Positions 16,018 to 24,102 of a stretch of 64,000 nt of DNA are shown one piece after another. The translations under genes and the position numbers were made by a program. The DNA is from Deltaproteobacteria bacterium. GTDB lineage: Bacteria > Myxococcota > Myxococcia > Myxococcales > SZAS-1. The stretch lies in contig JAFEBB010000011.1 of the NCBI GenBank assembly GCA_018266075.1, forward strand, positions 62,001-126,000, written 5' to 3'. Within the stretch, counting starts at the first letter, position 1, and each line of letters starts with the position of its first letter. A model generated the notes under the pieces. It was not told the origin of the DNA. It saw nothing but the letters and a program-made list of their open reading frames with translations, and made no database searches.

Positions 16018-17810
16018 ACGGGCAGCCCGACCGCGCGCATCAGCGCGATCGCGTTTGAGCCTTGCACCACGCCCTCGCGCTCTCGGTAATCGAACACGAG
16101 CTTCCCGTCCTGCACGGTGTCCGCGAAGTGCGCGTTGGCCGCGAGGTTGCCGAGCGTGCCCACCACGTTTGCGAGCGCGAGATCGTGCGTGGTGACGAGC
16201 CCGAGCGCGCCGCGATCGAGCAGTGCGCGAATCACGGCCTCGGCGCCGATGAGCCGGTCGTGCGAATTGGTGCCGTGCAGGATCTCGTCGAGCAGGAAGA
16301 GCAGCGGCCGATCACCCTTGGCGAGATCCAGGATCTGCCGCAGCCGGGTGATCTCCGCGTAGAACCGCGACGCCCCCTGCTGCAGCGAGTCCTGAATCCG
16401 CAGCGTGGCGCCGAGCCGCATGGGCGAGAGCGCCATCCGCTTCGCGCGCACCGGCGCACCCGCGAGCGCCAGCACCGCGTTCACGCCCACCGTGCGCAGG
16501 AAGGTGCTCTTGCCGCTCATGTTCGAACCGGACACGAGCAAGAGCCGCCGGCCGTCGACGAGCTTGAGGTCATTGCGCACGCACGTCGCCGCGGGGATGA
16601 GCGGATGGCCGAGCTGCTCGCCGTCGTAGGTGGCGCCCGAGTCGTGCAACTCGGGGAAGACATCGGCCGGGTGCTCGTACGCGTACGCCGCGAGCGCGCT
16701 CAGCGCCTCGAGCTCGCCGAGCGTGCGAATCCAGCCGCCCAGCCGCGGCCCGAAGCGCGCACGCCACCGCGCAATCGACACGCCCACCTGCACTTCCCAG
16801 AGCAGCAGCGTGTTGAAGGGAATGAAGAACTGGTTGAAGCGCGCTTCATACAGGCCAACGAGCGAGCGCAGCTCGGCGATCGCCTTCGATGGACCTTCAC
16901 TCCCCGTGAAGATCGCGTCGCGAATGCGCTGCAGCGGCCCGCTCAGTTCCTCGCGCTCCACGCGTCCCAGCACCTCGGCGAGAATTTCGAGGTCCGCGCC
17001 CGCGCGCTCCACGGCCTCCACCGCGCTCTTCAGCCGCGCGCGCAGGATCTGGAGCAGCGCGCGCTCCGCGAACACCGCGAGCAACATGATCCAGATGGGC
17101 TGACCAAAGCCGAGCCAGCCCACCGTCGCCGCCACGGCAATCGCCGCGACGATCGCTGCCACGGGCCGCGTCCAGCCTGGAATCGGCTGCACGGTCGTGC
17201 TGCCCCAGGCCTCGAGCGACCTCGGATCCAGCTCGGCGCGCACGTCGGCGCCGAGCACGGCCACGTCCTCGCGCAGGTCGAGCCGGTCGCGAAGGGCGGT
17301 CACGGCCGCTTGTCGCGCACGCACCTCCGACGCTTGCGCCGGCTCGCGAAGCCATGACGCGAGCGTCTCTTCACCCGCGGCCGTGCGCGCGGTGCACAAG
17401 AGCTGAAACAGCGACGCGGGCCCGAACAGATCGAGATCCGCCGCGTACGGATGCGAAGGATCGGCGAAGCGCTCGCCGCTCTCGCCCACGCCGTGCCAAC
17501 GGTCCTCGATGCGCGCCAGCCCGCGCTCGTAGAACGTCACCGCGCGCGCCGCCCGGCGCTGCCGCTTCAGCTCGCGATCGTGCCAGACCACCAGCGCCAC
17601 AAAGCCAATGAACGGCGCGGCGATCCACAGCGGCCGCACCGCGCGAGCGCCGAACGCGAGCCAGGCCACGAGCAGAATCGCCGCGAAGCCCGCGAGTCGA
17701 AGGTTCGCAATGCGCGCGCTGCGCTGCTCCAGCGCGACCACGCGCGCCCGGCGATCGGCCAGGCGCGCGCGGTATTCGTCGCTCGGAGTTCGAGTGGTGG
17801 CGTCGTTCAT
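16014..17810 (-). CDS. Membrane-associated MutS-like ATPase
   Basis: 598 residues. The C-terminal 200 residues are a MutS/ABC-type ATPase: P-loop SGSNMSGKSTFLRT, then LRIQDSLQQGASRFYAEITRL, Walker B LLFLLDEILHGTNSHDR and the switch LVTTHDLAL. The N-terminal mismatch-binding domains of MutS are missing. Instead there are two pairs of hydrophobic segments (about residues 40-82 and 220-258). This is the plan of the small membrane MutS-like family, distinct from true mismatch repair MutS. Its ATG overlaps the stop of a lipoprotein gene (ATGA), so the two are probably made together. The role is unknown; DNA recombination control is only a family-level guess. Confidence 0.9.
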   Translation of the reverse strand: MNDATTRTPSDEYRARLADRRARVVALEQRSARIANLRLAGFAAILLVAWLAFGARAVRPLWIAAPFIGFVALVVWHDRELKRQRRAARAVTFYERGLARIEDRWHGVGESGERFADPSHPYAADLDLFGPASLFQLLCTARTAAGEETLASWLREPAQASEVRARQAAVTALRDRLDLREDVAVLGADVRAELDPRSLEAWGSTTVQPIPGWTRPVAAIVAAIAVAATVGWLGFGQPIWIMLLAVFAERALLQILRARLKSAVEAVERAGADLEILAEVLGRVEREELSGPLQRIRDAIFTGSEGPSKAIAELRSLVGLYEARFNQFFIPFNTLLLWEVQVGVSIARWRARFGPRLGGWIRTLGELEALSALAAYAYEHPADVFPELHDSGATYDGEQLGHPLIPAATCVRNDLKLVDGRRLLLVSGSNMSGKSTFLRTVGVNAVLALAGAPVRAKRMALSPMRLGATLRIQDSLQQGASRFYAEITRLRQILDLAKGDRPLLFLLDEILHGTNSHDRLIGAEAVIRALLDRGALGLVTTHDLALANVVGTLGNLAANAHFADTVQDGKLVFDYREREGVVQGSNAIALMRAVGLPV

Positions 17811-18346
17811 CCGGAGAGGAGCATGGCCAGGAGCGCCGCGCGCTGTCCCTGCGGCTTCTCGGCGAGGTTGCTGGGGAGTGTGACGAACGTGGGCTGTGGC
17901 AAGCCGCCGCACGAGCGGTTGCCGCGGTAGCGGTTCGGGCCCTCGGCCTTCAGGTCGTAGCTGCAGCGGCCCACGCGGCCCTGGATGTACTGGTCGGCCA
18001 CCTGGAGGCTGCCGAGCTGCCCGGCGAAGGTGCCGTTGATGCTCAGGCCGTCGACCTGCGGCCTCACCTGGAGCTGCACCGGCTCGCTGCCGACGCTGCC
18101 CTTCACCTCTTTGTCGCTCGTGGTGACGTTGACCGCCTGGTTGCCGAGCAGCCCGCGCACCTGGTTGCCCTCCGCGCGCACGGAGATCTGCGGGCCGGTG
18201 CAGCTGGCGCCGCTGCACGACGCGGACATGCTCCCGCCTCGCGACGAGAGATCGAACTGGCTGCCCTCGACCGGTTGGCTGCTGGTCGTCGCGCAAGCCG
18301 CGAGTCCCAAAGCCGCAGCGAGGAGGGTGGTGAGTGGTCGCTTCAT
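17807..18346 (-). CDS. Lipoprotein of unknown function upstream of MutS-like gene
   Basis: 179 residues. A basic then hydrophobic N-terminus leads to the lipobox LGLAAC. The mature part is beta-rich with repeated short units (SVRAEGNQVRGLLGNQAVNVT, GSVGSEPVQLQVRPQVDG, GTFAGQLGSLQVADQYIQGRVG) that suggest a solenoid-like sheet. Two Cys near the end (GRCSYD, NRSCGG) may form a disulfide. The gene is translationally coupled by ATGA to the MutS-like ATPase. I do not recognise a family. Confidence 0.8.
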   Translation of the reverse strand: MKRPLTTLLAAALGLAACATTSSQPVEGSQFDLSSRGGSMSASCSGASCTGPQISVRAEGNQVRGLLGNQAVNVTTSDKEVKGSVGSEPVQLQVRPQVDGLSINGTFAGQLGSLQVADQYIQGRVGRCSYDLKAEGPNRYRGNRSCGGLPQPTFVTLPSNLAEKPQGQRAALLAMLLSG

Positions 18347-18386
18347 GGCTTCTCCCGACTCCCTCCCTGGCCTTCCAAGTTGCCCA

Positions 18387-19865
18387 TCACTTCTTCGCGA
18401 GCGCGGCCAGCAACGGCGCCGCGGCCTGCGCGCGAAGCACGGGCGCCACGCCGCCGCCGCTGGCGATGTTGACCACCGCCGACGTCGACGCGCGCACCAC
18501 CCCGCCCCACCCCGGCGTCTGCTGGCCGAGGCTCGCGTACACGGAGAAGTCGGTGAAGAACGGCAGCCAGCGCGCGCCGTCCGCGGTGACGAGCAGGTGC
18601 TCGGCGGCTTGCGTGACCACGCGCTCCTGCACCACGAAGCCGCCACCGCGCGGATCGTCCGCGGCGCGCTTCACCAGCTCGGGCCACGCGAGCGGCTCGC
18701 CGAATGCAGCCGCGGCGCGCTCGCGCGTCACCGGCAGATCCGCTTCGAAGCCGAGGAACACCGCGCGTCCGCCGTAGTCCCAGCTGCGCTTGAGCACGTA
18801 GCGCGCGGGCTCGTGGGCCACGTGCGCCACGAGCTCGTCGATGCGCTCGCCCTCGGGACCGTCGGTCGGGCCGTGCTTGAGCGGTCGCGTCCAGGGAACG
18901 AACGCGCGCACGCGCTCGAGAGCCGCGTCGTTCAGGCCGTAGCGCTTCGCGAGCGCGGGCTCGTGCGCGGTGCGCGAGAGCTCGGCGAACGTGGCCTTCA
19001 TCTCCAGCGGCGCGGCGACGGGATTCGAGAGCGGCAGCGTCTGACGCTTCTGCAGCATCTGGCCGAGCCCCGAGTCCGGCTCGATGCGCCGCGCGAAGAT
19101 GTGTCGATAGACGAAATCCACCGGCTCGCCGCGAGCCGTGACGCGCGCGCCGTCCCACGCGAGCTCACCGACTTCGATGACGAACGTGCGCACGCCGAGC
19201 TGCTCCCAGCGCCGCGACAAATATCGAAGCTCCGAGAGCTGCGCGTCCTGCGGTCGATGGACGAGCGCCACGCGCTCGAAGGGCTTGCCGGTGCGCGCGC
19301 GACAGAACAGCTGCAGCGCGTCGAAGAGCGCACGCGCGTTCTCGCCGTTGTCGGTCACCGCGCGCTCGATCGCTTTCGCATCGAGCCCGAGCTCGGGTCC
19401 AACCGCCTCGAGAAACGCGCGCACGGCGATGTCCGAGTAGCCCTGCATCGCGGGAATGGTCGCGTTGAGCTCGAGCGCCTGCGCGCCGCGCTCGCCGACG
19501 AAGAGATCCGCGCGCACCGTCGCCAGCCGCTCGGCGAGCCCCGCGCTCTCGATGCAGGTGCGCTCGAAGGGAAAGAGCGCGTCGAGGATCGACGTCTTCT
19601 CCGGGCCGGCGAGCATGCCCGAGGTCACGCGGTGCACGAGCGCCGTGAGGTGCTGCGCGGCGTCGACTTGCGCTTTCAGCCACGCGTCATCCACCACGAA
19701 CGGCGAGAGCACCGGCGGGATGGCCTTCTCGCTCCCGTCCGGCTGGGTGACGCAGAGCCCGAGCTCCTTGGCGCGGGCGGCGTAGCGGCTGGCCACGGGC
19801 TCGAGGCGCGCGGGCGGAAGTTCGCGAAGCCAGCGTTCGAACGTTTCGCTGGGCGAGGTCGGCAT
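18387..19865 (-). CDS. Circularly permuted ATP-grasp-like protein
   Basis: 492 residues, no signal peptide. The middle has RADLFVGERGAQALELNATIPAMQGYSD. The C-terminal third has RYVLKRSWDYGGRAVFLG (ATP-contacting Lys plus Gly-rich turn), GGGFVVQERVV and NIASGGGVAPVLR. These are features I associate with ATP-grasp carboxylate-amine ligases of the permuted, glutathionylspermidine-synthase-like type. The substrate is unknown. It sits 40 bases upstream of the lipoprotein/MutS-like pair on the same strand and 35 bases downstream of a metallo-hydrolase, so a common transcript is likely. Confidence 0.7.
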   Translation of the reverse strand: MPTSPSETFERWLRELPPARLEPVASRYAARAKELGLCVTQPDGSEKAIPPVLSPFVVDDAWLKAQVDAAQHLTALVHRVTSGMLAGPEKTSILDALFPFERTCIESAGLAERLATVRADLFVGERGAQALELNATIPAMQGYSDIAVRAFLEAVGPELGLDAKAIERAVTDNGENARALFDALQLFCRARTGKPFERVALVHRPQDAQLSELRYLSRRWEQLGVRTFVIEVGELAWDGARVTARGEPVDFVYRHIFARRIEPDSGLGQMLQKRQTLPLSNPVAAPLEMKATFAELSRTAHEPALAKRYGLNDAALERVRAFVPWTRPLKHGPTDGPEGERIDELVAHVAHEPARYVLKRSWDYGGRAVFLGFEADLPVTRERAAAAFGEPLAWPELVKRAADDPRGGGFVVQERVVTQAAEHLLVTADGARWLPFFTDFSVYASLGQQTPGWGGVVRASTSAVVNIASGGGVAPVLRAQAAAPLLAALAKK

Positions 19866-19900
19866 GCGCGCAATCTAACGCGCGCCGACGGCCGGTGCGC

Positions 19901-20863
19901 TCACTTCTTCGCGCCGTTGAGCGCCTCGATGTCCTGGAGCGCCTCGCCGTCGTGCGCGGGCACGATGACCACGTCCGGCCGCTCCTTGGCAAAGTGGTAC
20001 AGCCGCCAGAGCGTGTCGCTGGTCTCGTGGCGATCGGCGTCGACCAGCTTCGACATCGGCCCCGGCCGGTGGCTCGGAATGCGATAGCCGTCGCGCAGCC
20101 ACGCCGCGTCGCCGATGAAGAGCAGCCGCTTGCCATGCACGGTGCTCAAGAGCACGCCCAGCGCGCCCGGCGTGTGGCCGGGCAGCGGCACCAGCTCGAC
20201 GGAGCCATCGCCAAACAGATCGTGGCTCGCGGCGAAGTTCTCGATTGGCGGGCCATCGAACTTGAAGACGTCGGGCGTCACCTTCTCGAAGTGATCGGGC
20301 CGAACCGCGTGCACCGCGCCGTTGTACTTGTGGATGTAGTCGAGGTCGTCGGCGTCGGTGACGAACTTCATACCCGGGATGTCGGTGAGCCCGCTGCTGT
20401 GATCCCAGTGCACGTGCGTGAGGATCACGAAGTCTGGCTTGGCGTTGATGGTCTGCAACGCATGCGCGAGCGTGTCCACGTGCTCGAACCGGAACGCCTG
20501 CCGCACCGCGAACGAGAACTTCGCGAGATCGTCATCGAGGTGCGACGAGAGCCCAGCATCGATGAGGAACGTGCCCTTGGGGTGCTTCACCAGGTACGCG
20601 ACGTAGACCTGGTCGACGAAGTGCAGGCAGCTCGCGTCGCCGACCATGCCGCACTCGGGCTGGGTCTGACGCCCGAAGAGCAGCGGCGTGATCTCCATGG
20701 GCACGCCGGGCCCCGGCGCGCTCGCAAACTTCGACAGCTCCGGACGATCGTCTCCGACGGGAATTGCCGCGCACGCCGGCGCGAGCACCGCGGCCGCGAG
20801 GACCAATCCCAGCGCGCCGATGAGGGCCATCAGCGGTTTGCGGAGGCGGAGACGGGCGAGCAT
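19901..20863 (-). CDS. Exported metallo-beta-lactamase-fold hydrolase, N-acyl-homoserine-lactonase-like
   Basis: 320 residues. A hydrophobic N-terminal segment (about 10-32, ending LAPAC-A) indicates export. The metallo-beta-lactamase signature is complete: THVHWDH, PLPGHTPGALG, FIGDAAW and VPAHDG, giving ligands for two metals. The layout with LIDAGLSSH before the signature matches AHL-lactonase-type family members that open lactone rings of quorum signals. Whether this one acts on homoserine lactones or another ester cannot be read from sequence. It is divergent from the next gene with only 53 bases between starts. Confidence 0.85.
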   Translation of the reverse strand: MLARLRLRKPLMALIGALGLVLAAAVLAPACAAIPVGDDRPELSKFASAPGPGVPMEITPLLFGRQTQPECGMVGDASCLHFVDQVYVAYLVKHPKGTFLIDAGLSSHLDDDLAKFSFAVRQAFRFEHVDTLAHALQTINAKPDFVILTHVHWDHSSGLTDIPGMKFVTDADDLDYIHKYNGAVHAVRPDHFEKVTPDVFKFDGPPIENFAASHDLFGDGSVELVPLPGHTPGALGVLLSTVHGKRLLFIGDAAWLRDGYRIPSHRPGPMSKLVDADRHETSDTLWRLYHFAKERPDVVIVPAHDGEALQDIEALNGAKK

Positions 20864-20916
20864 GGTGCGCCGAACTGTGCCACGCTTCGGCCGTCGCGTC
20901 GCCGCTGGAGGCCCGC

Positions 20917-21444
20917 CTGGTTGCTGCCCTCGCCCTCGCGTTGCTGCTCGGCGCCAAGCCGCAGCCCACGCCGGCGCTCGAGGCGCTGCTCGGCAAGACG
21001 CACGAGCAGCTCTCGCAAAAGCTGTGCAGCGATCCCCAGGGGCTGACGAAGCTCCGCACCGATCCGAATAACGGCCATCCGGTCGAGCTCTGGCGCTGCC
21101 ACGGCTTCCGCAGCGCTCTCGCGCCCGACAGCGCGCTCACCCTCTACTTCGAAGATGGCAAGGTCGCGCTGGCGATGGCCACCGCCGGCGCCAAGGATGC
21201 GGCGGAGGCCACGTCGAGCTTCGACGCCGCGGCCGCCAAGCTGCGCAAGCTCGCCTGCCAGAAGCGCGAGGATCGCGAGCTCTCGGTGGCGGTGCAGGAC
21301 TGCAAGGACGGGCCGAAGTTCGAGGTCCTCACCCACGTGACCATGCCCGACCCGGATCAACCCGACGGCCACCGGCACGGGCTGGTGCTCCAGGCCACGA
21401 CGGATCCCGGGACAGCGCAGCGGCTGGGCAAGCTCTTCCACTGA
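20917..21444 (+). CDS. Small exported protein of unknown function (probable CTG start)
   Basis: 175 residues if translation begins at the CTG at 20917. That codon has GGAGG at 20907-20911, correctly spaced, and gives a proper signal-like start, LVAALALALLLGAKPQPTPA. The first TTG in frame (20941) lacks a ribosome site and removes most of the hydrophobic segment; no ATG or GTG exists upstream in frame. The mature part has four Cys (KLCSDP, WRCHGF, LACQK, VQDCKD) that could form two disulfides. No family recognised. It is followed after 69 bases by the probable selenoprotein gene on the same strand. Confidence 0.7.
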   Translation: MVAALALALLLGAKPQPTPALEALLGKTHEQLSQKLCSDPQGLTKLRTDPNNGHPVELWRCHGFRSALAPDSALTLYFEDGKVALAMATAGAKDAAEATSSFDAAAAKLRKLACQKREDRELSVAVQDCKDGPKFEVLTHVTMPDPDQPDGHRHGLVLQATTDPGTAQRLGKLFH

Positions 21445-21513
21445 CGGCGCGCGGGGCGCATGAATGTCGCGCGCGGTTCGGGCCACCACCGGCTGAACGC
21501 GAGGGGAAGCGGA

Positions 21514-22104
21514 ATGCGTGTCGCGCTGAGAGCGTCGATTGCCATCGTGGCGATGCTGGCCATGGGCTGTCTCACGCACCTGCCGCCGCCGCGGAGCCAC
21601 TGTCAGCTCAAGGTGCACTGGACGCACGACTTCGACGCCGCGCAGGCGCGCGCGCAAGCAGAGGACAAGCCCATCCTCGCGGTGCTCGCGGCCGGCCAGC
21701 TCGACGGCCCGTGTTGAGTGGGCGCCTCGCTGCTCCGGGTCGGAGCGCTCTCGGATGAGAAGGTGCAGGCGCTGGTGAACGACGAGGTCGTGCCGGTGTG
21801 GATCGACGTGCGCGAGTCGCCGCTTCCGCGCTTGCCGGTGTGGCCCAAGGTGCTGGTGAACGCCAAGCTCGGGCCAGACAACCGCATCGCGGATCTGTAC
21901 AGCCAGGGCTTCTTCCTGCGCACGGTGGTGCTCACGCCGGACGGGAAGACACTGTTGAATCCGCAAGCAGATACTGTTGAAGGCAGCGTGGCCACGTCGT
22001 CGCAGAAGGGCTACTACGCGTACGCGCAGACCAAGCCGCAAGACTTCATCAACATGATCACCGGCGCGCTGGCGAGGTTCCACGCGTTGGCGCAGACGCC
22101 CTAG
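21514..22104 (+). CDS. Probable selenocysteine-containing thioredoxin-fold lipoprotein (in-frame TGA at 21715-21717)
   Basis: 196 residues if TGA at 21715 is read as selenocysteine (Sec68). The ATG at 21514 follows GAGGGGAAGCGG. The lipobox MLAMGC ends at residue 17. The body is thioredoxin-like: KPILAVLAAGQLDGPC-U-VGASLLR sits where thioredoxins carry CxxC, followed by VQALVNDEVVPVWIDV and LRTVVLTPDGKTLLNP. Codon use and similarity continue in the same frame across the TGA. Cys67 and Sec68 are adjacent. The Arg in LRTVV replaces the cis-Pro found in thioredoxins and resembles the Arg of peroxiredoxins, which hints at peroxidase or reductase chemistry (inference). A SECIS-like hairpin lies just after the TGA. 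The alternative is a nonsense-mutated pseudogene; the intact downstream frame and hairpin argue against it. Confidence 0.8.
21715..21748 (+). promoter_or_regulatory. bSECIS-like hairpin for UGA recoding
   Basis: After the TGA, GC-T-GCTCCG pairs with CGGAGC-GC around the loop GGT (loop 21738-21740, 21 bases after the TGA). The single unpaired T at 21731 in the 5' arm and the GGT loop mirror the bulged U and GGU of the E. coli fdhF element that binds SelB. The distance falls in the usual bacterial range. Confidence 0.7.
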
Positions 22105-22110
22105 AAATAC

Positions 22111-22148
22111 GAAAGCCCGCCGCCGCGAAACCGCGGGGCGGGCCTTCC
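22111..22148. terminator. Bidirectional terminator-like hairpin between selenoprotein gene and slipin gene
   Basis: GCCCGCC (22115-22121) pairs with GGCGGGC (22137-22143), with an inner CCGCG/CGCGG stem and an AAAC loop. The minus-strand side is followed by TTTCGTATTTC, so it fits best as the end of the slipin transcript; the plus side has only CCTTCC. Both genes converge here. Confidence 0.6.
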
Positions 22149-22245
22149 GCGCATGGTCCGCCTCAACTCCCGTCGAGGATGCCGAACGCTGCGGCCTGCG
22201 TTTCACTTCGGGTGAAGCCCGGCGCAGGGTACCGGTGGAAGATAG

Positions 22246-23358
22246 TCAGTCTCCCTTGAGCTGCAGCTGAGGAACAGCGTCGCTCCCCAGCACGAGGTGC
22301 AGGCTGCCGACCTTGGTGGCCAGCTCGGCGTAGGCCTCCAGCTCCTTGAGCCGAACCATCAGCGGGTTCTCGCCCAGGACCTTCGCGGTCTGCGCCAGGC
22401 TGCGCGTGGCCGCCGTCTCCTCGCGCCGACGGATGACGTTGGCCTCGGCCTCCTTCTGCGCCTCGATCACGCGGTTCAGCAGGGCCTTCATCTCGCCCGG
22501 CAGCACCACGTCCTTGACGCCGAAGCTCACCACCTCCAGACCGACCGCCGCCGCCTTGCGGATCACCTCGGCCGCGATGGCCTCGCTGATCTGCTCGCGC
22601 GTCTGCAGCAGCCCGTCGAGCGTCTGGGCCGCCACCGCCTCGCGGGCAGCGAGCTGCATGGCCAGGTACAGCACCTCGTCGGCGCTGCGCGCGACCGTCG
22701 CAAGCCGCTTGGCGTCCGCGACCTTGAACGCCGCGCTGAGGTTGAGCCGCAGGGTCACGCGATCCTGGGTCATCACCTCCTGGCCTGCCACGTGGAGGAG
22801 CCGCTCGCGGAGGTCAATCACCGCCAGCTGCACCTTGTGCACCACGTTCCAGGCCGCGTGGCGCCCCGAAGGCAGCTCGGCCTCGAGCACGCCGTCGACG
22901 TAGCGGAGCACCACGCTGCCCTGGGGCGCCGTGGCCTCCACGTAGTCGCTGGCCGGCACCACCGCGCGCAGCTCGTCGCGCAGGGGCTGGGTGGCCACAC
23001 CGCTCACGTCGATGAGCTCCACGCTCACCGCCGCGACCGGCGCGCGGTCCTTGCCCAGCACGCGATCCACCGTCCAGACCTGGTGCGTACCCGGGCCCAG
23101 CCACTTCACCGGCTTGCCGCGGCGCAGGATCAACCCGCGCTCGCCAGCGCCCACGGTCACCGGGCTGAGATCACCCGGCGCCACCAGCTTCAGGTGGTCG
23201 GCGTCGAGCTCCGCCAGGAGCCCGCGGGTGTCGACGCGGAGCACGTCGATCTTCTTGAAGGGCGCAAACACCGTGTGCACGCCGGGCACCAGGTACTTCG
23301 CGGGCACGCCGTCGAGGTAGGCGAAGCCGCGCTCGTGCGCTGCGATCTGGATCTTCAT
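22246..23358 (-). CDS. SPFH/Band 7 (slipin-type) protein
   Basis: 370 residues. The start has AAGGAG 8 bases upstream. Residues 1-150 hold two Gly-rich N-terminal lobes (KYLVPGVHTVFAPFKKIDVLRVDTR and KWLGPGTHQVWTVDRV). Residues 155-300 are the Band 7 core with RDRVTLRLNLSAAFKVAD, EVLYLAMQLAAREAVAAQTLDGLLQTREQI and the C-terminal coiled coil AQKEAEANVIRRREETAATR. It lacks a clear N-terminal transmembrane helix, which is unusual; membrane contact may be peripheral. Such proteins form membrane-bound oligomeric scaffolds. An AT-rich upstream stretch (23385-23425) probably holds its promoter. Confidence 0.9.
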   Translation of the reverse strand: MKIQIAAHERGFAYLDGVPAKYLVPGVHTVFAPFKKIDVLRVDTRGLLAELDADHLKLVAPGDLSPVTVGAGERGLILRRGKPVKWLGPGTHQVWTVDRVLGKDRAPVAAVSVELIDVSGVATQPLRDELRAVVPASDYVEATAPQGSVVLRYVDGVLEAELPSGRHAAWNVVHKVQLAVIDLRERLLHVAGQEVMTQDRVTLRLNLSAAFKVADAKRLATVARSADEVLYLAMQLAAREAVAAQTLDGLLQTREQISEAIAAEVIRKAAAVGLEVVSFGVKDVVLPGEMKALLNRVIEAQKEAEANVIRRREETAATRSLAQTAKVLGENPLMVRLKELEAYAELATKVGSLHLVLGSDAVPQLQLKGD

Positions 23359-23382
23359 GGTGCGACTCCTTCCTGCCTGCTG

Positions 23383-23425
23383 GATTTGTGAAACGAACTG
23401 TTACGTCATCAAATGGTTATAAAAG
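23383..23425 (-). promoter_or_regulatory. AT-rich putative promoter region of slipin gene
   Basis: A strikingly AT-rich stretch in a GC-rich setting. On the minus strand TTGATG and ACAAAT lie 17 bases apart, a weak sigma-70-like pair, and between them is GTAAC-AGTTC-GTTTC, a variant of the AAC/GTT inverted repeat seen elsewhere. Placement 25-65 bases before the ATG suits a promoter. Confidence 0.4.
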
Positions 23426-23663
23426 TGAGGCCGCCGTCCGCGGAGGATGCGTCGTCCCCCACCCGCGAGCCACGCACGGCGCGCTGAGCGGGGCAGCGTC
23501 CGCGCGGTTCAGCAGAGGCACGCGTCGCAACATCGGACGCGGAGGCCAAGGCTCCTGGCGAGGACGCGGCCTTCGCCGCGGGCCGGGCAGAGCGCGCGGC
23601 CGCTGCCGTCCCCGGCTCGCGGCGGCCCCACCGCTATGTTCGGGCCCACGAGGGACCCGTCGG

Positions 23664-23736
23664 AGCTGATCAAGGGATTCGAACCCTCAACAGCCGGATC
23701 TCAAGTCCGGTGCTCTACCCGTTGAGCTAGATCGGC
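23664..23736 (-). tRNA. tRNA with anticodon UGA but no long variable arm (Ser-like anticodon, atypical)
   Basis: A 73-nt cloverleaf: acceptor GCCGATC/GATCAGC with one C-A mismatch, D arm TAGCTCAACGGGTAGAGCA, anticodon arm CCGGA-CTTGAGA-TCCGG, five-base variable loop CTGTT, T arm GAGGG-TTCGAAT-CCCTT, discriminator T, no encoded CCA. The anticodon TGA would read the Ser codon UCA, but bacterial tRNA-Ser needs a long variable arm, which is missing. Position 37 is G rather than the usual A for U-starting codons. It may be a pseudo-tRNA or a tRNA with non-Ser charging. The Ser label is only from the anticodon. Confidence 0.7.
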
Positions 23737-24102
23737 GATGGAGCTCTCGCTCCAGCGAGCGCGTTTTCAAGGCGCGTGTCTGGGTCGCTTTCTTCGGAAG
23801 CCGCTGCAGCAATGTCCGCGCGGAACGCGAGCCGTCGTGGCCGTAGCCGTCTTGCCCGCGCCGCCGGCACAGCCCCGCGTGCCCGTTGCCTGCGACATCG
23901 ACGCGCGCTCTGACGGACAGCAGCCAGAGAGCCTGACGGATGATGGTTCGCTGTGCGTGAGGATTGAAGTAGCGTCCCCCGCCACGCCCCATCCCCGGCC
24001 CTTCCCCGTCTCACGCGGGGAAGGGGCGTCTGCTTGGGCGTCCTCGAACGAGCCAAGAACCACGCGCCACGATCGGGAAGGCCGATCCGGCCGGAGAGTG
24101 AA
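23737..24102. other. Intergenic stretch without recognisable gene
   Basis: Between the tRNA and the prolyl oligopeptidase gene. Short readings exist on both strands but none has coding-like third-position bias, a ribosome site or a recognisable motif. I see no repeat or clear terminator apart from a short GGGGAAGGGG run near 24017. The stretch on the other side of the tRNA (23426-23663) is also featureless and very GC-rich. Confidence 0.5.

Noticed and set aside
21460-22104. Reading the TGA-split frames as two genes or as a pseudogene
   Set aside because: The downstream frame continues in the same phase with strong coding character, has no ribosome site of its own, and a SECIS-like hairpin follows the TGA. 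A selenoprotein explains all of it better.
23388-23669. Short reading between slipin and tRNA as a gene
   Set aside because: No ribosome site and no coding bias. The stretch is promoter-like AT-rich then featureless GC-rich DNA.
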